Positions 56,711 to 64,000 of a stretch of DNA of 64,000 bases are shown here, one piece after another (the stretch's first letter is position 1; every line of letters starts with the position of its first letter). The notes beneath the pieces are model-generated. The model made no database searches, was not told where the DNA came from, and worked only from the letters and a program-made list of their open reading frames with translations. Position numbers and translations under genes: made by a program. The DNA is from Hyphodiscus hymeniophilus (lineage: Eukaryota; Ascomycota; Leotiomycetes; Helotiales; Hyphodiscaceae). Where the stretch lies: the NCBI GenBank assembly GCA_016508695.1, contig VNKQ01000003.1, positions 1,054,001 to 1,118,000 of the forward strand, read 5' to 3'.

Positions 56711-57530
56711 AGGAAGGAACGATTAGTTTTTGTTTACTATTGAATGTCCTGGCAACGTTAGGTCCCAAGAAAACCGTAAGTAAGAACACTGAAACAGGCA
56801 TATCTAATAAGAATTCAAAAACGGTTGATAGAATAGAATGAGAGGGAGGACCAATTACTTTTTGGTCAACATTGGATATCTAGGTAATGTTAGGTCCTAA
56901 GAAATTGGCGGAACAAGGATATTGAAATCCGCAAATTAAAGGAGAATCCAAAGTGGTGGATATAATATAATATAATAAGAGGAAGGATCGATTACTTTGT
57001 TATTTGATATCGAATGTCCAGGCAACGTAAATACCAGTTGCAATAGAAATATCGAACAGGCATACTAAAGGAGAATCTAGAACGGTGGATATAATTTTAC
57101 ATGAGGAAGGATCGAATACTTTGTTATTCGATATCGAATGTCCAGGCAACGTTATATCCCAGTTGGAATAGAAATCAAAAGAGACATACTAAAGGAGAGT
57201 CTAGAACGATGAATGTAATGTTACAAGAGGAAGGATCGATTACTTTGTTGTTTGATATCGAATGTCCAGGCCACGACAAATACTACTAGAAATAAACAGG
57301 TAGAAGGAGGATTCGAAGAGGTGAGTAAGAGGAAGGGGCGATTACTTTGTTTTGATGTCGAATGTCTAGGCAACGTCAAATACTATAAAAACAGGCAAAC
57401 AGAAGGAGAAGCCGAAGCAATGGGTGAGAGGAAGGGGCGAATACTTTGTTTTGATGTAGATGTCTAGGCAACGTTAGGTCCCAAGAAAACGGTGGAACAG
57501 GAATATTGAATGAGAATCCGAAGTGGTGGT
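56711..57530 (+). repeat. Seven degenerate tandem copies of a ~100-137 bp unit
   Basis: Each copy starts AGGAAGGA/AGGAAGGG: 56711, 56843, 56980, 57104, 57228, 57330 and 57429 (the second reads AGGGAGGA). Spacings are 132, 137, 124, 124, 102 and 99 bp, so units shorten to the right. Inside most units the order is CGATTACTTTG, then CGAATGTCCAGGCAACGT, then an A-rich stretch with ACAGGCATACTAAAGGAGAA and a G-rich AGTGGTGGATATAAT end. There is no long open frame through the array. It is a non-coding satellite-like block. Confidence 0.9.
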
Positions 57531-57964
57531 AGGATTATTATTGACCGAGTATCCGGGACTGCGGCTCTTGGGTATTCGTCCTGATGATACCGGAAACGAT
57601 GGGTCGGGGGAGGCTAATTTGAGAGATCTCCCGTCCTCGCTATTTCAGCTCCTCAATAAAGGAGAAGTTGGCAGGAAGATCGCTTTCTTGGTCATTGATC
57701 AATATACTACCAACATCTACAGACTGTGCTCCAGGGTGTTGGGGCGCCGACGATGGAATCTGATCTCCAGTATATAGAAAATGAACTGGACGAACCCTTT
57801 GAGACTCTTGTATATCGGCATGGGCTGCAAACTTAGATGACTTTGCCAGATGTACGATACGATCTTGTAAATCGAAGTAGGTCAGCCTCCGTGGTATCCT
57901 ATATCCTAACGCCTTGGCAATGCACTTTCCAACAAAACGCCAGCGCTCACTCCCAGTACAACTG
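57531..57964. other. Intergenic 3' flank of cex1
   Basis: Between the tandem repeat and the minus-strand cex1 stop. No gene supported. Confidence 0.45.
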
Positions 57965-60535
57965 TTACCACCCATCACCCCATCCATCATCCTCATCAGT
58001 AGCTTTCGGAGCAGTATCAATCTTCTTCGCAACCAAAGGCTTAGGCTTCGCCGTTGTGACAGCAGCTTTTTTGGCCCCAGCTCCCCCAACGCTGCCTGTA
58101 GTAGCTGCCCTCCCAGCCGTGACAGGCCGACCACCATTGGCAGCAGGCTTTGCGAGACCTTTCGGTAGCGGCTTTCCAGCCCCAGGCTTCTTCTGCTGTG
58201 CAGCTAGCCAACCAGCGAAATCTGGCTCGCCATCGTCTTGGAAAGGATTGACAGTTGAGGATGTTGAGGTCTTGGCTATAGCTTCGCTCGGAGCCTCGAA
58301 GAACGATTCTTCTTCCATCTCGCCCCAAGCAATCATATCATCTTCTGCTGGATTTGAATCTTGGAAGTAATCTTGTGCGTTCGAGGATGTTGATGTGCGT
58401 GCTGAGAGGGCTGTAGGTGTGGCTACGGCTTGTCTGTGTAATGCTGATGCTGATGCCGTACCGGGTGCTGGCCTTCGGAGTTCGCTTGTTAGTGGCGCCG
58501 AATTTGGTCGCGATGCAGGAGCTACTGAGTCGTTGGCGGTGGACTGTATTTCTCCAGCGGCTGCAGAGACTTTGTTGGTGAATGAAGAGATAGCCCAGCC
58601 TGTCCAAGAAGCTGGCTCACTGGACTGAGGCGTGCTCATACGTGGATTATTGGAGTTGGATGTTTCTATCGCACTGGGAGGCGGGAGAACTGTGTCGGGC
58701 ATTGACGAGGCATATTTGCGGACTCGTTGGAGATAGGCGTCCATGGTCTTATTGGCTTGGTCTCGGATGATTTTCTCTTTGTCGATGAGGCATGAACAGA
58801 GAGCTGGTAGAATCTTATTCGCGCAATCATCTTCATTGAATGCATCTAATGTCACGGCTAATGCCATTAATGCTGCATTTCTCGCGTGGACAAACGGGTC
58901 TCGCAGTGAGCGAGTGAACGCTGCAATCAAGACTTTGGATCTGGTACCCACACCCAGGTTCTTGGATATCTTACCCAAGCAGATTGTAGTGTTCGTTCGA
59001 ATCCCTGGCTGCTCATCGTTCGAGGTCTTGGCCAGATATTTGAGAAGTTCCCCATTGATAGTTCTGTCCGATAGCTTCCCAATGATGGTCAAGACGGCCT
59101 TGACGGTCTGTTCTCGAACAACTGGTGCTACATCGGTAAAGCCAGTAACCTTCCAAAGTCAGCGGGCTGCGTAATCATTAGTTCGACAACACGTACCATC
59201 TGTGGAAATATCTTGTCATTGACCACCTTTTGTGGTAATCTGTCTATCATGAGTGTCAAGTTGTCCAACAGACAAACTCGGATGGCTCGATCCGGGCTGC
59301 TAAAGAGCCGTATAACCGCTGGTGTGACCTTGAGCTCAAATTCGTCGTCGGAAAGCTTTTTAGAGATTTTCATAACCACAGCGAAGACCTTGGGGCCACC
59401 ACCACCAAACTCAACTGACTTGAGAAGTTCTGGAAGGACTTTCATGCGGAAATAATCTTCCGGGAAGTCGTCGGAAAGTTGTTCCAAGTCACTGCCGCAT
59501 ATCAGTTTCCAATTTTTGACAAAATATAGGAGAAAGCGGTTGCATACCTCAAGAACTCTTCCCTCTCTTCCTCTGTCTTCATACCAAGGTTGTCAACCGT
59601 TTCAGTGAGCTTTATAAGAGGGGTTTCAAAGAATCCTCCACTTCGATGTCCTTGTTCCAAGAAGTGTCCTACACTGAGTCTTGCTTTTGGATTGCTATTG
59701 ACTAATCGTCTATAACTTGAGTGCATGCTTGGCGGAATGTTCTTCGTCTGCCCTGCCTGCTCTCCTCCTGTGAAATCGCCGTTGAAGACTTCGAAAATAA
59801 GTGTGCCAAAATTATAGGCATCCACTGCAGATATAGGATGTCGTTTTATATCGCTCCAGCCAGATTTCGCCAACTCTGGGGGTGTATATCTTCCTGCTTC
59901 GGGAACAAGACTTCCATAATTCTAAAAAGTCAGTGGCCTGCCTGCAAGATATGCAGATCTGAAACGCACATATATTACTGCATCATCATCTTTCATACTG
60001 CTAAGGACCTCAAATCCCCCAAGTTTCCATTCTCCACTCTCACTTGTATATAATGATCCAACTCGAAGGGCACCATGAACGGATGAAGCATCGTCGTTGA
60101 TAAATTTGATCGTTTGGGCAATAGAGAATAGACCCCATTTCAGCGTTTCTGGGCTCAGGCTTTTCCGCTTGACGTGCCATCTCAAAGGGACGAGTCTTTC
60201 CGTCGCCACGTATATATAGGAATCAGTCTCGACCGAATCAAGATAGGTAATTACACCTGGATGTCTGATCGTTCTCAATTTGCGGACAGCATTCCTTGCC
60301 ATTGGCAAATTGTTCTTATTCGCGGTGACATCGAATGAGAATATGCTGCAGTCCGATCCGTCCTCCTGCAGAGCTTATTAGCAGCTATTTAGTCCTCGGA
60401 TTCGAGTATTCCTACACGCCTCGTGCCGTTGTAAAGTTGCCAGACACCCTGGTCTTCAAGCCGGTCCCCCCAGGTATACGGAAATGGTGGACCTTTCGAA
60501 ATAGCAGATGCTACTGCCTGCTTGAAAAAGTCCAT
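57965..60535 (-). CDS. cex1: Scy1-like pseudokinase Cex1 (SCYL1 family)
   Basis: Cytoplasmic pseudokinase with HEAT repeats, linked to tRNA export and COPI traffic. Five exons on the minus strand: 60535-60416, 60365-59970, 59921-59548, 59491-59197, 59149-57965; introns of 50, 48, 56 and 47 bp; 789 aa. It starts MDFFKQAVASAISKGPPFPY, the family signature, followed by a degenerate kinase domain (VRKLRTIRHPGVITYLDSVE, FINDDASSVHGALRVGS) without the HRD and DFG residues. HEAT repeats occupy ~330-560 (VLPELLKSVEFGGGGPKVFA, GFTDVAPVVREQTVKAVLTI, GIRTNTTICLGKISKNLG). The C-terminus is Ala/Ser/Lys-rich and ends DEDDGWGDGW, a typical tail. Confidence 0.94.
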
Positions 60536-61418
60536 AATCGCTTGGAGTGAGAAAGCAAAAAGCTTGCCTGTCGCTCAATAATGGCTGAACGGGTTGAAAA
60601 CACTTCTTGATCTCGACGGCGTTATTGGTCTCTATAGCCGCCGTACTGTACTTTTGTTCCGCGCTTCAATTTACAAAGCGACGCGCCAAAACTCAGCTCG
60701 CCCTCCTCAACTACTACATATCACGTTTCCCACGCATGGCCGACATACTGAACGAACCACGCAGGATGTTCTTGTTAGCTACGGAATCCACCTCTTCTTC
60801 ACCCTCCTTCAATCATCTCGCAGCAAACCGATCCTAAATTCCCAAGCTGTGCATTTACGGTTTCTCCACCCAGACCCCATGGAGCAAATGTCTACTTCGA
60901 ATGTAGGTAACTCGATAATTTTCTTCTTTCAATTTGCAATGCGTCAATGATGAACGTCTGGTAAAAGGTCGGACTGCTTCAAGACTTCTCTGGTTTTGGT
61001 TGAAATCCATTCTCTTTAGTATTCATGTTGAGGACGATACTCGCGCATTCCTTGCCTTCACTTGTGCAGTCCTTCAATACAGGCAAGACTGTTCTCACAG
61101 AAGTCAGTGAGATCATCGGTGAAATTGTTGGGCACATTTTTGTCTCTTGACAACTACCGCTATCAGGAGTTTCACGTCTTCTTGCTCCAGGACGTGATAC
61201 CAAAGGCTGCGGTAGAAATCCCTTTTCCAATGCTAAACAACGAATTGCTGAGGATGTATTCGAGATATTCGAGGCAAATACCATAAGATCTGGGTAGAGA
61301 TGCGAAGCCGCCAAGTCTGCAGAATGACGACCCTATGAAACTGAAAAGACCTGAGACGCTTTATTTGACTTTCAATATCTGTATAATATGAGCTGTCCAC
61401 CTACTAATGGATTTCTAG
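60536..61418 (+). other. Upstream region of the PHD gene, with candidate exons
   Basis: This stretch separates cex1 from the first certain PHD exon. On the plus strand an ATG at 60879 starts MEQMSTSNVG. A GTAACT donor at 60907 and an AAAAG acceptor give exon 60968-61102, which reads RTASRLLWFWLKSILFSIHV and looks coding. Exon 61167-61297 would follow (NPFSNAKQRIAEDVFEIFEA). Together these would make a 97 aa product, or the N-terminus of the PHD protein if a CTAGAG acceptor at 61420 is used. None of this is firm. Confidence 0.3.
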
Positions 61419-63440
61419 AGGCACTGCCGTGGCACCACTATTGACGATTCTAGCTCTACAACTTCCAAGTCATCGGCCACCGTTCCAGGAAAGTGCAGAC
61501 GATGTGGAGACCCCGAGAGCCTTCCTTCTAAGCCATTGATCAAATGCCCGTCCTGTCTCAAGAAGCGGTTGCACCCACACTGTCATCAACCTCCAGTCGA
61601 TGCAAGGTAGGTTCACACTCTGGCATCTAGAATATTACTTCTATGGAGCCTGTCATGTGTACCAATAATACTAACTTCAGCGTAGGAACATTCCGACAGG
61701 CTGGAAATGTAAAAGCTGCATAGATGCAGCTTCTGGTATTTCGAGAGATTCTTCTACTGCACTTTTGAAGGACGCTCCTACTGTACCTCCGAGTGTCAAT
61801 ACAGAAACTGCTGCCAAGATGAACGCACGATTTTGCACGGAGCCTGGCTGCAACAAGCCTATCTTCCAGAACACATCTCAACTGTGTCAAACTCATAAAA
61901 TTCAGCAACAATACAGAATGGCTACCTCCAAAAAACCTCCAGGCACCTTGGTTCCCGGTCCAGGGTCAAAGCCAATCCGGAAGAAGAGCTTGTACGTTAC
62001 AACTCATGCGCTATTACACTTCCCGCTCTACCCTTGCTCTAAGAACATGTTTTGGCAAACCGCTGACCTCGATATGTAGGTATAATTTTAAGCTGGACGA
62101 TGAGATGAAACAGAGTCTGAAGCGAAAGCGGCCGGTCCCTGTCAAAAGAAGTGTTATCGATACACCTGTACCAGATGGTCTTTCGAGAACGCAACTACAA
62201 AGGCCTCCCATGCAACGACCGATATTGGCGGTCTTTGAAAATCGTCCAAGTGCAAGCATGCAACGTACGTCTGAAACGAGAGCAAATCAGTCAAACGGGA
62301 CTATGGATGAACGAAGACCGATCAATTATTTCGAGTCACTAGGCTCTGCGAGCATGGCAGAATCTCCAATCGCTCCAGGCCTCTCGAATGTGGAACAACA
62401 TCTTTCCCTGTAAGTCTTATGTCCTTCTTTGTGTATCTACCTGCTGATCAAAAGCCAGGCCCGATTCGGCTCGACAAACCCCGCTAGCCACAGGAGAACA
62501 ACCCTCGTCCGAGTATCCACCCCCACAACCGGACATGGTGCATCAAGGCGAGGCCGAAGATTCATGGGCTGAGCCAGAGGTCTGTGAGAGTCCTGGATCA
62601 CAAATCAATCAAGAGCTGCGAGCGACCGCATCTCAGCCCCCACATTCTGATGACATGAATCGAAATTCGATACCACAGCAGTCCCCGCATATTGCTGATC
62701 TTGACTATACTCAAGAAGAAAACGACTACAGCGCAAATCATGTGCCCCTCACTGATAAAGATAACGCAATCCTGGACGTAATTGATTCTTTTGATGCTGA
62801 TGCTGAAGCAGCGTTAGGAAATGCTACAGCTTTGCAACACGGTCACATCCTAGCACTGCCGTCGTCCCCTCCCTGGTCCTCCTCCCCCATAGATGCTCTT
62901 AAAGAAACGACTCTTGACGAAGATAAGCTCGACTCTCCCGAAGAACAGTCTCTTGAAGAGGTTCGAAAACAGAGAGCTGCGAGCTTTCGTCCCAGCAAAC
63001 TCGATTCCTTTCTTGCAAAGCAAGCTAATCCTGAATCCGCCACTCAATCCACTCCACAAGAGCTGGCCAAGTCGCAACTCTGGGGACACATTGATCCTCG
63101 AATTGTGTGGCCTCAAGAGAAAGACGATGATTGGCTTACGGAGAAGAGGCGGGAGATTGAAGCACGAGGCGGTAGGAAAGCCAACTATGGAATACATCTG
63201 ACTGCGCAAATTAGGAAGGAGAGGGAAGAGAAAGGATGGCACGTTCACCAGAATAGTGCGGCTGTTCCAGATCACATCATGGCTGAAACGGCAAGGCATA
63301 TGGAAGAGCTGTTCGGTGTAAAAGTGGATGATCTCGTTCCTACTGTTATGGATGCGCAATTGGTGATGATTGAAAAGCCCGTTGACGAAGGTGGAAGGAA
63401 GAAGAGGAAGGCGGCTTTGAAGTATTATCCAGTGCTTTGA
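61419..63440 (+). CDS. PHD-finger protein, 5' end uncertain
   Basis: Probable nuclear chromatin reader. Firm exons: 61419-61606, 61686-61991, 62080-62409, 62459-63440 (601 residues from the first acceptor). Introns are 79, 88 and 49 bp. The acceptor at 61418 follows a CTACTAATG branch, so at least one 5' exon lies upstream. The PHD finger reads KCRRCGDPESLPSKPLIKCP, SCLKKRLHPHCHQPP and GWKCKSC: CxxC, CxxC, HxxCH and WxCxxC spacing. The first intron cuts the domain at DAR/NIPTGW. A second possible zinc cluster is RFCTEPGCNKPIFQNTSQLC with a following QTHK. The middle is disordered; a charged C-terminal block (WLTEKRREIEARGGRKANYG, AQIRKEREEKGWHVHQNS) looks conserved. I do not know the orthologue. 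Confidence 0.78.
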
Positions 63441-64000
63441 TTGGCTTGATGGGCCAACGATTTTGGTGTAGTTTTGGTCATTGTGATACCCCTAAGTGCA
63501 TAAATTCAATACGAATCCGCTTAAATAGCATTCAAAAATCCGATCGTGAATTTGCAAGTCCTTGAGACCTTGCCAAATGCAACTAATGGTTCCATTTCAC
63601 TGCCAAATTCAAATCAGCTAGCACATCACCTAACTCAATTCTTGTTTCGTTTGTAGATGTCAGTTCCTATCCATACACGGTTCCTAACTTGACGTTACAA
63701 AATATCATTGAATCCGCAAAAGACGAAAAGATCACTTTGACGTTTGGCGAAACTTAGCAATCAGTTCAAATTCAATCAACCATAACCTCGGTCGCCGCCC
63801 TACAAAAACATTTCTCTGCGAAGCGAATCCCAAAAATACGCAATTTAGCCTTAAAAAAATTGATGTGGTCTTGGCCTCACCCCTTTTGGAGGAGAGATTT
63901 TGTACTTACTTGTCGTAAGTATTGCGAGATGGTGTTGTGTCGAGTTGTGTCGTCGAGCCCCCCCTTCACGAACCTAAGGCGTCGAGTTGCCTTTCCCATC
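63441..64000. other. Intergenic right edge
   Basis: Downstream of the PHD gene to the end of the window. No gene, RNA or repeat recognised. Confidence 0.5.

Noticed and set aside
60979..61314. 111-codon minus-strand frame near the PHD gene
   Set aside because: The opposite strand offers splice-compatible coding-like segments; this frame has no motif and no clear promoter side.
1..64000. tRNA or rRNA genes
   Set aside because: Scanning by eye for T-loop-like GGTTCGA/GGTTCAA with a matching acceptor stem gave no convincing candidate; a tRNAscan-SE run would be decisive.

Overview
The window is nuclear DNA of a filamentous ascomycete (Pezizomycotina). The evidence is the compact genes on both strands, the mostly 45-60 bp introns with GTAAGT/GTATGT donors and CTAAC/CTGAC-type branch sites just before CAG/TAG, and fungus-restricted proteins such as Vac7, MIC12, a NACHT-ankyrin NLR and a fungal STAND-type N-terminal protein. 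A Leotiomycetes-like genome is my guess from the overall feel of the proteins; the sequence alone does not prove it. All gene models were assembled by eye from reading frames and splice signals. Where a CDS has introns, the exon coordinates are in the evidence text.

Layout. 0-15 kb: the 3' end of vac7 (with an apparent frameshift), a Wee1-type kinase, a diaminopropionate ammonia-lyase-like PLP enzyme divergent from 5-oxoprolinase, and the coactivator Sub1/PC4. 15-24 kb: a large PXA-PX-nexin protein of the Mdm1/sorting nexin type, then a six-exon NACHT-ankyrin NLR. 24-34 kb: an NADP-type zinc alcohol dehydrogenase, exosome Rrp4, a small DUF4536 (Dmo2-like) mitochondrial membrane protein, AP-3 mu, two uncharacterised basic/disordered proteins and MICOS Mic12. 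34-51 kb: a STAND-N-like protein carrying an in-frame TGA, mitochondrial ribosomal protein bL17m, Utp25 divergent from eIF3f, an R3H-SUZ RNA-binding protein, a zinc-knuckle protein, the spliceosomal Cwf18 and a PPR protein. 51-58 kb: a gene-poor island. 58-63.5 kb: the Scy1-like protein Cex1 and a PHD-finger protein that is probably incomplete at its 5' end.

The unusual part is the 51-58 kb island. It holds an array (about 53.38-54.60 kb) of small imperfect hairpins that share a layout: CCAG/CTGG-like outer arms, variable but self-complementary inner arms, a GCCC/GCCT-type loop and a single unpaired base, usually A, on the 3' side. The hairpins are separated by G-rich iterons. Several inner arms differ between copies yet keep pairing, which looks like covariation. 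Next to the array is a five-exon gene of unknown function (54759-56570, minus strand) that has to be assembled from short frames. Beyond that lie seven degenerate copies of a roughly 100-137 bp tandem repeat (56.71-57.53 kb). I know of no described element that explains the hairpin array.

Most other genes are housekeeping: RNA processing (rrp4, utp25, cwf18, R3H-SUZ), translation (eIF3f, bL17m), mitochondria (Mic12, Dmo2-like, PPR), trafficking (AP-3 mu, PX protein, Vac7, Cex1) and cell cycle (Wee1). They are not organised as a pathway cluster. Three neighbouring pairs have short shared upstream regions and may be co-regulated: PLP lyase/5-oxoprolinase, utp25/eIF3f and cwf18/PPR.
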